DNA of 64,000 bases, from positions 1 to 64,000 of the forward strand of contig NZ_NPMN01000023.1 in the NCBI RefSeq assembly GCF_002266425.1, read 5' to 3'. Of this stretch, positions 44,951 through 54,078 are shown piece by piece. This DNA comes from Tissierella sp. P1. GTDB taxonomy: Bacteria; Bacillota; Clostridia; Tissierellales; Tissierellaceae. Below the pieces are notes generated by a model. The model ran no database searches and was not told where the DNA came from. It saw only the letters and a list, made by a program, of their open reading frames with translations. Within the stretch, counting starts at the first letter, position 1. Each line of letters begins with the position of its first letter. The position numbers were made by a program, and so were the translations under genes.

Positions 44951-45174
44951 AATAACACCTCCAAATATTATAGAAAAAACTTGAAACTATAAATCTTAAG
45001 AGGAGGTGCTCGCAACCTTTGTAATAAAGGATATTAACAAGGGAGTCTAATATATCTCATAAGGTTCACCTTCTTTTTTAAATAATAAACAGAATTTTCC
45101 TTATATTTTTTATTATAACAGAGAAGTAAAACCTATAGCGATAAAGTTATCAATTATATTTAAGCTTATATATA

Positions 45175-45211
45175 ATTAATCCACTATATGTTTTCTATAT
45201 AGTGGATTAAT
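45175..45211 (-). terminator. Hairpin downstream of ychF
   Basis: ATTAATCCACTATAT (45175-45189) and ATATAGTGGATTAAT (45197-45211) form a perfect 15-bp stem about 35 bp past the ychF stop; T tails are weak. Confidence 0.6.
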
Positions 45212-45245
45212 CTATTACTATAGAATATGCTTAATTATTTGTTAT

Positions 45246-46343
45246 CTATACATTAAATCTAAATAATACTACATCTCCATCTTTCATTATATAATCTTTT
45301 CCTTCAATTCTCACAAGTCCTTTTTCTCTAGCAGAAGCTAAATTACCCCCATGAGCCATAATATCATCAAATGATATTACCTCTGCTCTGATAAATCCTC
45401 TTTCCATATCTGAGTGAATTTTGCCAGCCGCTTGAGGAGCCAATGTACCTTTCTTTATGGTCCAAGCTCTTGTTTCCATAGGTCCTGCTGTTAAGAAGCT
45501 CATAAGTCCTAGTAAGCTATAAGATGCTTGTATCAATTTATCAAGACCAGATTTATCAACACCTAAGTCTTTCAAGAATTCTACTTTTTCTTCGTCATCT
45601 AGTAATGAAATTTCTGCCTCTATCTGTGCACTTACTACGACTACTTCTGCATTTTCTGTAGAAGCAAATTCTTTTACTTTAGCTACATAAGGATTTGAGC
45701 TTCCACCATCAGCTAAGTCATTTTCTGAAACATTTGCTGCATAGATAACAGGCTTTGAACTTAGAAGATTAAAAGATTTCACGATTTCATTTTCTTCAGG
45801 TGATAAGTCCAATGTTCTCACGGATTTTCCTTCTTCTAAGGCTTTAATTGTTCTTTGAATGAGTTCGATTTCTGTAGAAAGACTCTTATCTCCTTTAGCT
45901 GCTTTTCTGGATCTTTCCAACCTTCTTTCCAATTGCTCCATGTCAGAGAACATTAGCTCTAGATTTATAGTTTCGATATCTCTTAGGGGATCAATGTTTC
46001 CTTCTACATGGACTACATCCACGTTTTCAAAACATCTAACTACATGCACTATAGCCTCCACCTCACGAATATGAGATAAAAACTTATTTCCAAGACCTTC
46101 TCCATTACTTGCTCCCTTTACAAGTCCAGCTATATCATAAAATTCAATAGCAGTTGGAAGAATTCTCTTTGATGAGTAGATTTCTGCTAGTTTTTCTAGT
46201 CTCTCATCTGGTACTGCAACTACACCTACATTTGGCTCTATAGTGCAAAAAGGATAGTTAGCAGATTCCGCACCAGCTTGAGTTATTGCATTAAAAAGTG
46301 TACTTTTCCCTACATTTGGTAGGCCTACAATTCCAAGTTTCAT
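45246..46343 (-). CDS. ychF: YchF, ribosome-binding ATPase of the Obg family
   Basis: This 365-aa protein has the YchF layout: P-loop GLPNVGKSTLFNAIT at residues 6-20, switch II DIAGLVKGASNGEGLGNKFL, the NMxE-like ATP-specificity motif in VIYAANVSEND (replacing NKxD), a coiled-coil insertion (LERRLERSRKAAKGDK), and the C-terminal TGS domain ending KDYIMKDGDVVLFRFNV. It binds ribosomes and hydrolyses ATP, with a role in stress and translation control. Length matches the family exactly. It is a universally conserved housekeeping gene, useful for placing the host phylogenetically. Confidence 0.95.
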   Translation of the reverse strand: MKLGIVGLPNVGKSTLFNAITQAGAESANYPFCTIEPNVGVVAVPDERLEKLAEIYSSKRILPTAIEFYDIAGLVKGASNGEGLGNKFLSHIREVEAIVHVVRCFENVDVVHVEGNIDPLRDIETINLELMFSDMEQLERRLERSRKAAKGDKSLSTEIELIQRTIKALEEGKSVRTLDLSPEENEIVKSFNLLSSKPVIYAANVSENDLADGGSSNPYVAKVKEFASTENAEVVVVSAQIEAEISLLDDEEKVEFLKDLGVDKSGLDKLIQASYSLLGLMSFLTAGPMETRAWTIKKGTLAPQAAGKIHSDMERGFIRAEVISFDDIMAHGGNLASAREKGLVRIEGKDYIMKDGDVVLFRFNV

Positions 46344-46518
46344 TTTCTATGTCCTTTCTATGATAAAAATATTACATTAAACTTTAACTAAATTAAAAAA
46401 ATACCACACAAAAAGAAATTATACAGTATATAAGCTATAAGTGCAATGACAACATTATGGTAGATGACTGTTAAGAAATTTGTGGGCTATTTTTTATATA
46501 TAAAATTTAGATATAATA

Positions 46519-46574
46519 TTGCATCTTACAATTATTTAACATATAATAAAATTAAAAAACCGACTAGTCGGTTT
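46519..46574 (+). promoter_or_regulatory. TetR-gene promoter with an 18-bp palindromic operator
   Basis: TTGCAT (46519-46524), 17 nt and TATAAT (46542-46547) form the promoter. A perfect 18-bp palindrome, AAACCGACTAGTCGGTTT (46557-46574), lies over the transcription start and ends 12 bp before the tetR start codon. This is a textbook autorepression site. Confidence 0.8.
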
Positions 46575-46586
46575 GTGGGAGGTAAT

Positions 46587-47195
46587 ATGTCAAAAACAAG
46601 CAACGAAGGGGTAGAAACTAAAAAGGAAAAGATAATTAAACATGCATTTGATCTGTTTGCAGAAAAAGGTTATTCTGAAACATCTGTAGATGATATTGTC
46701 AGAGCATCAGGTATAAGTAAAGGGGGGATATATTATTATTTTAAAAGTAAGGAAGACATATTTTTAGAGATTGCAGAAGAACGATTAAGACAGAGAAAGA
46801 ATCTTATGGATAATAATCAGGATGTGAAATCAAGTAAAGAGAAAATTATTAGTTATATAAATTGGACTTTAACAGGTTTTTTTGATGAAAATATTCAAAA
46901 GATGTCTCGCTTTACTTTTGAATTTTGGTCTGTACTTTCTAGAAATCCAAATATGGCAGACAAAGCTAAAGAAAGGTATAAGATGTTTTACACTATTTTA
47001 GCAGAGATTCTACAGCAAGGAATTAATAATGGGGAATTTAAAGAAGATATAGATATAGAATCTATGGTCTATATTATTTTATCCTCAATGGATGGTATCG
47101 GATTTGTGAATTCTGTAATGGGGATTAGTATGACTCATGATATAGTTAAAAATTATATAGATATGATATTGAAAAAAATCGAAAAAGGAGATTAA
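46587..47195 (+). CDS. TetR/AcrR-family transcriptional repressor
   Basis: This 202-aa protein has the TetR helix-turn-helix (KIIKHAFDLFAEKGYSETSV, DIVRASGISKGGIYYYFKSK; residues 16-60) and a helical ligand-binding domain. ATG at 46587 is preceded by GGGAGGTAAT; upstream in-frame codons would include the operator. It is the first gene of a unit with the double-GNAT gene (1-bp gap) and the Eis-like gene, which it presumably controls together with itself through the palindrome at 46557. The inducer is unknown. Confidence 0.88.
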   Translation: MSKTSNEGVETKKEKIIKHAFDLFAEKGYSETSVDDIVRASGISKGGIYYYFKSKEDIFLEIAEERLRQRKNLMDNNQDVKSSKEKIISYINWTLTGFFDENIQKMSRFTFEFWSVLSRNPNMADKAKERYKMFYTILAEILQQGINNGEFKEDIDIESMVYIILSSMDGIGFVNSVMGISMTHDIVKNYIDMILKKIEKGD

Positions 47196-47196
47196 G

Positions 47197-48047
47197 ATGA
47201 TCATATACGACTATTGTAGTAATATTGAATTTGAAAAAGTGTACAATGCCTTTAGAATCGGTTTTTCAGATTATATAATAAAACTTGAGATCTCTAAGGA
47301 GGATTTTATGAAGCGTTTCTTTGGACCAGAAGGAAATCAATTAGAACATTCATTTATAGCATTAGATGAAGGGAATCCAATAGGATTAATTTTAGGAGGT
47401 GTTAAAGATTATGAAGGAATCAGAACTATTCGCTGCGGAGCCCTTTGTGTTCATCCTGACTACCGTGGAAAAGAAGTTAGTAAAAATCTATTTCAGCTGC
47501 ATAGGCGGGCTGCAGTAGACAATAAATGTAAACAGCTGTTTTTAGAAGTTATAGTAGGGAATGATAGAGCTATCAAATTTTATAGTAAATTGGGTTATGA
47601 AAAAGTCTATGATATAAAATATTATTCTATTAAAGATATTGATAAACTACAGGGAGAAGCAGATGAAGCTATAGATATAGAGGAAGTAACCTTCGATACT
47701 ATTTTGAACTTATCAGAAGAGATAAAGGATATTCATATTAATTGGCAAAATGATTTTGATATATGAAAAAACTTGAAGGATTGAATTATTATGGAGTTTA
47801 TGAGGAAAACAAATTAATAGGAGCTATGAGTATAAGTAAAAATGGAAAGGTTTTTTTCATTTGGGTTAATCCACAGTATCGCCAAAAAGGAATAGGAAGA
47901 AGTCTTATTCTAAAAGCAACTAATGATCTAAATCTAAATAGTGTGAGTATAAATTTCCCTAATAATGCTAGTATAGAAGGTTTTATAAAACATATGAATT
48001 TCAAAAAAGATAGTATATCACAATATGAAATGTATTTAACTATTTAA
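47197..48047 (+). pseudogene. Tandem-GNAT acetyltransferase, probably split by a single-base frameshift
   Basis: The first frame (47197-47766) holds a complete GNAT domain: IIKLEISKEDFMKRFFGPEG, CGALCVHPDYRGKEVSKNLF and LEVIVGNDRAIKFYSKLGYE. It ends in DIHINWQNDFDI. A second frame from 47763 reads MKKLEGLNYYGVYEENKLIG and continues through IWVNPQYRQKGIGRSLI, a second GNAT domain, to 48047. I recall Firmicutes homologues as one protein of about 280 aa in which NDFDY-x-KKLEG is continuous; one extra T near 47759 restores this. The ATGA overlap might alternatively be translational coupling, but no ribosome binding site is present for the second start. Confidence 0.7.
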
Positions 48048-48070
48048 TAAAATGAAAGCGGGGTATATGG

Positions 48071-49328
48071 ATGAAGGCAATTAGAAAATTATCAAGTGAA
48101 GGAGAGTTTATTGCTTTTGTAGATATAGTAGGGAATGCTTATCCGGGATTTAATATAGAGACAGAGGAACAGAAGAAAAAATTTGTTGAGAATTCCATGA
48201 AAGTACAGGAAGAAAATCCTTTCGTTACATTTTATGGAGTATTTGAAGAGGATAACCTCCTTGGTGGTATGAGATATCATGATTTTAAAATGAATCTGCT
48301 GTCAACAAAGATTAAAGTCGGAGGAGTAGGCTTAATAGGAGTAGATTTATTGCATAAAAAGGAAAAGGTAGCTAAAGCAATAATGACTAAATTTATAGAG
48401 GATTATAGGAGCCAAGGAATATCTATGGCAATCCTTTATCCATTTAATCCCGAATTTTATAAGAAGATGGGTTTTGGGTTTGGAACCAGTATAAGTCAAT
48501 ATAGAGTAAAGCCTTCTAATCTTCCTAAGGGTAAGTCTAAATCAAATATAAAGCATATTAGAGGGAATGACGCCAAAAAATTATTGGATTGTTATACTAG
48601 AATCTATGAAAAAACTAATGGACTTATAGAAAAATATGAAAGGGAATTCCAATTACTATTTAACAATCAAAAGATGAAAGTAGTAGGATATAAGAAGAAC
48701 AATGAGATTAAGGGATACATGGTATTCGAATTTAAACCAAGTCATGATAAAAATATTTTTGTAAATGATATTATAGTGAATCAATTGTTATTTGAAGATC
48801 AGGAATCACTTATGGAATTAATGACTTTTTTAAATTAGTCAAAGTGATCAAATAAATAATGTTATTTTTAATATACAGGATGAAAACTTTAGATTTATAT
48901 TAGAAGATCCTAGAAATGATTCTAGCAATATTTTAACACCAGTATATCATGAATCTAGCATGCAGGGAACGGGAATAATGTATAGAGTAATTGATTTAAA
49001 GGGAATTATAAATGAACTAAGGAATCATAATTTTAATAATGAGAGGTGCAAATTGAAGATTACTATAAGAGATAACTTTATACCAGATAATGATGGCAGT
49101 ATAATAGTGGATTTCAATAATGGATTTCCTACCATTGTAGATAATAAAGAATATGATGTTGAAATAAATTTGGATATAGCAGATTTTTCTTCCTTAATTA
49201 CTTGTACAGTTAATTTTAAAAGCTTATATAAATATGGAAGAGCATTGATTTCAGATGAGTCTTACTTGAAAAAAGTAAATAATATATTTGCATCGGATGA
49301 AAAACCAATTTGCATGACTATGTTTTAA
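48071..49328 (+). pseudogene. Eis-like acetyltransferase, interrupted by a single-base frameshift
   Basis: The first frame (48071-48838) holds the GNAT double core: GGMRYHDFKMNLLSTKIKVG, GVGLIGVDLLHKKEKVAKAI and AILYPFNPEFYKKMGFGFG. It stops after LMELMTFLN. Removing one T from AATTAGTC gives SQSDQINNVIFNIQDENFRF, LEDPRN, TPVYHESSMQGTGIMYRVID and a C-terminal SCP2-like domain ending at 49328. This is the Eis architecture (GNAT, GNAT-like, SCP2), whose members acetylate amino groups, including those of aminoglycosides. It is the third gene of the TetR-controlled unit. The intact product would be about 419 aa. Confidence 0.82.
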
Positions 49329-49330
49329 TG

Positions 49331-49361
49331 AAAAGGAGCTGATTCTATCAGCTCTTTTTCA
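49331..49361 (+). terminator. Terminator of the tetR-GNAT-eis operon
   Basis: AAAAGGAGCTGAT (49331-49343) pairs, with one wobble, with ATCAGCTCTTTTT (49347-49359). Confidence 0.8.
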
Positions 49362-49450
49362 TTAAAATTGCCATTTTCTGTTGGTTGACATAATAAATGA
49401 AATTCTATAATATATCCACATAGGTTATTTTGTAATGAGGAGAGGATTTC

Positions 49451-50616
49451 GTGAATATGAATTCTATATATAAAAAAAAGCTGGTATTTTCAATTCTTAC
49501 CTGTTTCTTGGCATTTACTTTGCTATCTACAACCCCTAAGGCTATGGCCAATATAGTTTCAAAGGAACAACTGAAGAATGTAGGTTATTATACATCTTGG
49601 TCAGCTTATTCAAATTTTACTCCAGATAAAATCGATGCAACTAAATTGACTCATATCAATTATGCTTTTGCAAATGTAAATGAAGAGTTGAAGATAACTT
49701 TAGGGGATTCATATATAGATCCTTCTAATATAAAAAAGTTAAATGAACTTAAAAAAATTAATCCAAATCTCAAAATATTGATATCCGTTGGAGGATGGTC
49801 ATGGTCTGATAAGTTTTCTGATGCAGCTTTAACGGACAAGTCTAGAACTATTTTTGCAAATAGCTGTGTAGACTTCATAAAGAAATATGGATTTGATGGA
49901 ATAGATATAGATTGGGAGTTTCCAGTGAGCGGAGGACCTCCAACCAATAAATATAGGAAAGAAGATAAACAAAATTTTACCCTTTTACTTAAAGCCATAC
50001 GAGAAAAACTAGATATACAGTGCAAAAAAGATGGTAAACATTATTTATTAACTATTGCAGGGGGAGCAGGTTCTATGGGTATTGATAATGTTGAGCTGTG
50101 GAATATCCATAGGTACTTAGATTTTGCAAATATTATGACTTACGATATGCATGGAACATGGGATAAATATACGGATTTCAATGCTCCTTTATATGGAGGT
50201 AATTCCCCTAATTACGTTAAATCCAGTGTAGATACGGCAGTCAAATCTTGGATAAATGCTGGATTTCCTAAAGAAAAAATTGTTATGGGAATTCCTTTCT
50301 TTGGAAAGCAATATAATATGGTGAATGTATGGAATAATGGTTTGTATCAGACTTTTAATGGTGGCTTATCCCTTAGCTATGCTGATATTGTTTCCAAATA
50401 TTTAAATAAGCAAGGCTTTATAAGATACTATCATTCAGAATATATGGTGCCATGGCTTTATAATGGTACAACTTTTATATCCTATGAAGATGAGGAGTCC
50501 ATAGGTCATAAAGCAGAATATATTAAGTTAAATGGCTTAGGTGGAGCATGATTTGGGAACTAAAGCAAGATCCAAATAGCATTTTGTTGGACAAGCTATA
50601 TAAAAGTTTACAATAA
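49451..50616 (+). pseudogene. Secreted GH18 glycoside hydrolase, frameshifted near the C-terminus
   Basis: A signal peptide (LVFSILTCFLAFTLLSTTPK then AMA) leads a GH18 TIM barrel. It has VGYYTSWSAY, ILISVGGWSWSDKF, and the catalytic DGIDIDWEFP (DxxDxDxE, about residues 151-160), then NIMTYDMHGTWD and GIPFFGKQY. The frame stops after LGGA at 50551. One extra A gives LGGAMIWELKQDPNSILLDK and LYKSLQ to 50616, the normal last beta strand with the conserved Trp. Substrate is chitin or peptidoglycan-like glycan. The truncation removes only the last strand, but that strand's Trp lines the active site. GTG at 49451 follows GAGGAGAGG. Confidence 0.85.
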
Positions 50617-50628
50617 AAAATTGATTAT

Positions 50629-50664
50629 AAAACCTAGGTCTAGAATAAGACCTAGGTTTTCCTA
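50629..50664 (+). terminator. Intrinsic terminator after the GH18 gene
   Basis: AAAACCTAGGTCT (50629-50641) pairs with AGACCTAGGTTTT (50648-50660). Confidence 0.8.
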
Positions 50665-50750
50665 TGCTTGCAGTTAAATATGAAAATATGATATATTATT
50701 GGAAGTAAATAAGTTTATATCTATTATTTTAAAAAGAGAGGATGTTATTT

Positions 50751-51695
50751 TTGAAGAATAAAAAATATCTGCCTATAATCTCCGCAATTATATATTCTAC
50801 TATATTTGGATTTTCTTTTATGTTTTCTAAGATAGGATTAGAGGTTATGACACCAATAGAACTTATTGCCTTTAGATTTTTATTAGCAGCATTAACTATG
50901 ACTACACTAAAGGTATTTAAAATTATTAAGGTAGATTTAAAAGGAAAGAATATAAAAATGGTTTTATTAACATCTTTTTGTGAGCCTGTATTATATTTTT
51001 TCTTTGAATCCATGGGCATAAGCATGACTTCTTCATCAGAGGCAGGTCTTATGATATCATTGATACCTGTATTTGTAGCTATTTTTAGTATGATATTCTT
51101 ACACGAGAAACTTAAATCATCCCAACTAGGATTTATAGTTTTATCTGTAGGTGGAGTTGTTTTTATCAATATGATGAAGAATAGCTTAAGTTTGTCTGGA
51201 AATTTTCTAGGAATTATATTTTTATTTTTAGCCATAATTGCATCTTCTTTTTATAACATTGGATCAAAAAAATCATCAGCAAATTTTACTCCTATTGAAA
51301 TAACTTATGTAATGATGTGGGTAGGAGCTATTTCATTTAATATAATATTGATTGCTACTAATTTAATAAAAGGTACAATGGGAAGCTATTTTGCACCTCT
51401 AGCTTATAATCAGGCCATAATTCCTCTATTGTATTTAGGTATTTTATCATCAATAATTGCATTCTTTATGGTTAATTATACTATATCAAAAATTCCAGTA
51501 TCCCAATCCGCAGTTTTTGCTAATCTTTGTACTATAGTATCAATTTTGGCTGGGGTATTTATATTAAAAGAAGATTTTTTCTGGTATGATTTTGTTGGAG
51601 CTCTTATGATCCTTATAGGAGTATGGGGAACTGTATATTTTGGAGAAAGAGATAATTATGAGGTTTTAATCCACACTGAATTATTAGAAGAATAA
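50751..51695 (+). CDS. EamA/DMT-family transporter
   Basis: This 314-aa protein has ten membrane helices arranged as two EamA repeats (first: IISAIIYSTIFGFSFMFSKI, TPIELIAFRFLLAAL; second from about residue 150: FLGIIFLFLAIIASSFYNIG). EamA proteins export metabolites or drugs. TTG at 50751 is chosen as start: GAGAGG lies 9 nt upstream, whereas the ATG at 50742 directly abuts that site. The gene heads a run of same-strand genes (TtcA-like, ExoIII, YczE-like) with short gaps. Confidence 0.85.
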   Translation: MKNKKYLPIISAIIYSTIFGFSFMFSKIGLEVMTPIELIAFRFLLAALTMTTLKVFKIIKVDLKGKNIKMVLLTSFCEPVLYFFFESMGISMTSSSEAGLMISLIPVFVAIFSMIFLHEKLKSSQLGFIVLSVGGVVFINMMKNSLSLSGNFLGIIFLFLAIIASSFYNIGSKKSSANFTPIEITYVMMWVGAISFNIILIATNLIKGTMGSYFAPLAYNQAIIPLLYLGILSSIIAFFMVNYTISKIPVSQSAVFANLCTIVSILAGVFILKEDFFWYDFVGALMILIGVWGTVYFGERDNYEVLIHTELLEE

Positions 51696-51744
51696 CTTTT
51701 GGTATAAACTATAATAATCAATAGAATTAGATGGAGTGATAATA

Positions 51745-52614
51745 ATGGATGAAAAAGATAATGGCATAAAAGGATCAGGATGTGAAATACTAGTCCCTTT
51801 TAATGAAAGAAGACCATTAGCTGATATAGAGAGAAGTATTATAAAGACTTATAGAAAGCATATATGGGCTAAATTTATTAAAGCAATAAAAGAATATAAT
51901 CTTATACAAGATGGAGATAAAATAGCAGTGGCCATATCAGGAGGAAAGGATAGCCTTCTTATGGCGAAACTTTTTCAAGAATTATATAGGAATGGAAATA
52001 AAAATTTTGAATTAGAGTTTATAGCCATGGACCCAGGGTATCATTCAGAAATAAGAGAGCTTCTAGAGGATAATTGTAAATATTTAAATATACCAGTCCA
52101 TATATATGATGCGGATATATTTGCAGTTGCAGATAAAATAGCTAAGGATTATCCTTGCTATATGTGTGCAAGGATGAGAAGAGGCTCACTATATGGTAAG
52201 GCAAAGGAGTTAGGCTGTAATAAGCTTGCCTTAGGCCATCATTTCAATGATGTTATAGAAACTACAATGTTAAATCTATTATGTGCTGGTAATTTTAAGA
52301 CTATGTTACCTAAATTAAAGGCTCAAAATTTTGAGGGTCTTGAATTAATAAGACCTTTATACCTAATAGAAGAAATTTATATTCAAAGGTTTATTCAAAA
52401 TGCAGGAATCTGGCCTTTAAATTGTGCTTGTATGGTTGCAGCTAAAAAAATTGGTAATAAAAGATATGAGATAAAGGATTTACTTGAAATATTAAGGAAA
52501 GATTTCGTAAATGTTGATATTAATATTTTTAGAGCAGCTGAAAATGTCAATATGGACGGAATATTAGGATGGCAAGAAGATGGAGAAAAGCATTCATTTT
52601 TAGATGAATATTAA
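51745..52614 (+). CDS. TtcA-like tRNA 2-thiolation / PP-loop ATPase
   Basis: This 289-aa protein has the PP-loop SGGKDSLLMAKLFQELYR (about residues 66-85). Cys pairs typical of TtcA/TtuA-type enzymes that bind an iron-sulfur cluster lie in DYPCYMCARMRRGSLYGKA and WPLNCACMVAAKK, and the conserved ALGHHFNDVIETTMLNLL is present. It should adenylate a tRNA base before sulfur transfer (s2C32-type modification). Residues 1-40 form an N-terminal extension. ATG at 51745 follows TGGAGTGATAATA. It is 26 bp upstream of the exonuclease gene. Confidence 0.85.
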   Translation: MDEKDNGIKGSGCEILVPFNERRPLADIERSIIKTYRKHIWAKFIKAIKEYNLIQDGDKIAVAISGGKDSLLMAKLFQELYRNGNKNFELEFIAMDPGYHSEIRELLEDNCKYLNIPVHIYDADIFAVADKIAKDYPCYMCARMRRGSLYGKAKELGCNKLALGHHFNDVIETTMLNLLCAGNFKTMLPKLKAQNFEGLELIRPLYLIEEIYIQRFIQNAGIWPLNCACMVAAKKIGNKRYEIKDLLEILRKDFVNVDINIFRAAENVNMDGILGWQEDGEKHSFLDEY

Positions 52615-52640
52615 AAAGAGTTGACAAGGGGGAATTTGAG

Positions 52641-53390
52641 ATGAAATTGATTTCTTGGAATGTAAACGGGCTTCGTGCTTGTGTGGGAAAAGGATTCTTA
52701 GATTTTTTCAATGAAGTTAATGCAGATATATTTTGTATACAGGAGACTAAACTACAAGAGGGACAAATTGATTTGGAACTAGAGGGATATCATCAATATT
52801 GGAATTATGCAGAGAAAAAAGGATATTCAGGAACAGCAGTATTTACAAAGGTTGAGCCAATGTCTGTATCCTACGGTATAGACATAGAAGAGCATGACAA
52901 TGAAGGTAGAGTTATTACTTTAGAGTATGATGAATTCTACTTAGTAAATGTCTATACTCCCAATTCTCAAAGAGAATTAGCAAGATTAGATTATAGAATG
53001 AAATGGGAAGATGAGTTTAAATCTTATCTCAAAAAATTAGAAGATAAAAAGCCTGTAATCTTATGTGGTGATTTAAATGTTGCTCACAAGGAAATAGATT
53101 TAAAAAATCCTAGTACCAATAGAAAAAATGCAGGATTTACTGATGAAGAAAGAGAAAAGATGACAGCATTAATAAAATCAGGGTTTGTTGATACCTTTAG
53201 ACATTTCTATCCAGATAAAGAAGATGCTTATACTTGGTGGTCTTATATGAGACAAGCAAGAGATAGAAATGTGGGCTGGAGAATTGACTATTTTATAGTA
53301 TCAGAGACTCTTTTAGACAATGTGAAGTCAGCAGCTATACATTCAGATGTAATGGGTTCTGATCATTGTCCAGTGGAATTAATTATATGA
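52641..53390 (+). CDS. xth: Exodeoxyribonuclease III
   Basis: This 249-aa nuclease of the ExoIII/AP-endonuclease family has all catalytic blocks. They are ISWNVNGLRACVGKGF at the N-terminus, FCIQETKLQEGQ (catalytic Glu), LVNVYTPNSQ, CGDLNVAHKEIDL, WRIDYFIVSE and GSDHCPVELII at the end (Asp-His pair). It cleaves abasic sites and trims 3' ends in base-excision repair. ATG follows AAGGGGGAATTTGAG. Its stop overlaps the next gene's start in ATGA, so translation of the two is coupled. Confidence 0.93.
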   Translation: MKLISWNVNGLRACVGKGFLDFFNEVNADIFCIQETKLQEGQIDLELEGYHQYWNYAEKKGYSGTAVFTKVEPMSVSYGIDIEEHDNEGRVITLEYDEFYLVNVYTPNSQRELARLDYRMKWEDEFKSYLKKLEDKKPVILCGDLNVAHKEIDLKNPSTNRKNAGFTDEEREKMTALIKSGFVDTFRHFYPDKEDAYTWWSYMRQARDRNVGWRIDYFIVSETLLDNVKSAAIHSDVMGSDHCPVELII

Positions 53391-54058
53391 AAAAAATAAT
53401 TCTAAGAATTATTAGACTTTTTATAGGATATTTTGTATGTGCCGTAGGGATGGTCATGACTATTAATGCTAATATAGGGGTTTCTCCATGGGATGTATTT
53501 CATCAGGGATTAGGAAATATATTTAATCTACCTATAGGAAGAGCAAGCATAATTGCTGGACTTATAATAACTATAATAGATATATTCTTAGGACAAAATA
53601 TAGGCTGGGGAACTATATTTAATATGATAGTTATTGGTATTTTCGTTGACTTTCTAATGTTCAATAAATTAATCCCTATTTTTAATTCTTTTTTTCCAAG
53701 TTTACTGATGATGCTTTTGGGGATGTTAGTTCTAGGATATGGATGCTATATTTATATTGGAGCAGGTTTTGGAGCGGGACCTAGGGATGGACTTATGGTT
53801 GCACTGACTAAGAAGACAAAGAGGTCTGTAAGATTTGTGAAAAATTCTGTGGAAATTTTAGCTACAGTAGTAGGGTATTTATTAGGTGGTTCAGTTGGTA
53901 TAGGAACTGCTATAATGTCTATAGCTGGAGGATATTTTTTCCAATTTGCTTTCAAAACTGTTAATTTTGATGTATCTCAGGTAGAGCATAGATATATATC
54001 TGATGATATAAGGTTTATAAAGGAAAGATTAATAAGTGTTAAAGAGGATAAAGCCTAG
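53387..54058 (+). CDS. YczE/YitT-like membrane protein
   Basis: This 223-aa protein has five or six membrane helices. The conserved block GMVMTINANIGVSPWDVFHQ lies in the first third and GAGFGAGPRDGLMVALTKKT in the second, which are hallmarks of the YczE (BCR/YitT-related) family of unassigned integral membrane proteins. The start ATG at 53387 overlaps the exonuclease stop by 4 bases; an upstream in-frame start inside the exonuclease gene is unlikely. The last four codons and stop lie inside a bidirectional terminator. Confidence 0.82.
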   Translation: MKKIILRIIRLFIGYFVCAVGMVMTINANIGVSPWDVFHQGLGNIFNLPIGRASIIAGLIITIIDIFLGQNIGWGTIFNMIVIGIFVDFLMFNKLIPIFNSFFPSLLMMLLGMLVLGYGCYIYIGAGFGAGPRDGLMVALTKKTKRSVRFVKNSVEILATVVGYLLGGSVGIGTAIMSIAGGYFFQFAFKTVNFDVSQVEHRYISDDIRFIKERLISVKEDKA

Positions 54059-54075
54059 ACTTTATCCTCTTTATT
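54041..54075. terminator. Bidirectional terminator overlapping the yczE-like stop
   Basis: AAAGAGGATAAAG (54041-54053) pairs perfectly with CTTTATCCTCTTT (54060-54072); two convergent genes end here. Confidence 0.85.
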
Positions 54076-54078
54076 ATA

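Noticed and set aside
47763-48047. Separate small acetyltransferase gene starting at the ATGA overlap
   Set aside because: No ribosome binding site for this start, and the text on both sides forms one tandem-GNAT protein after a one-base correction.
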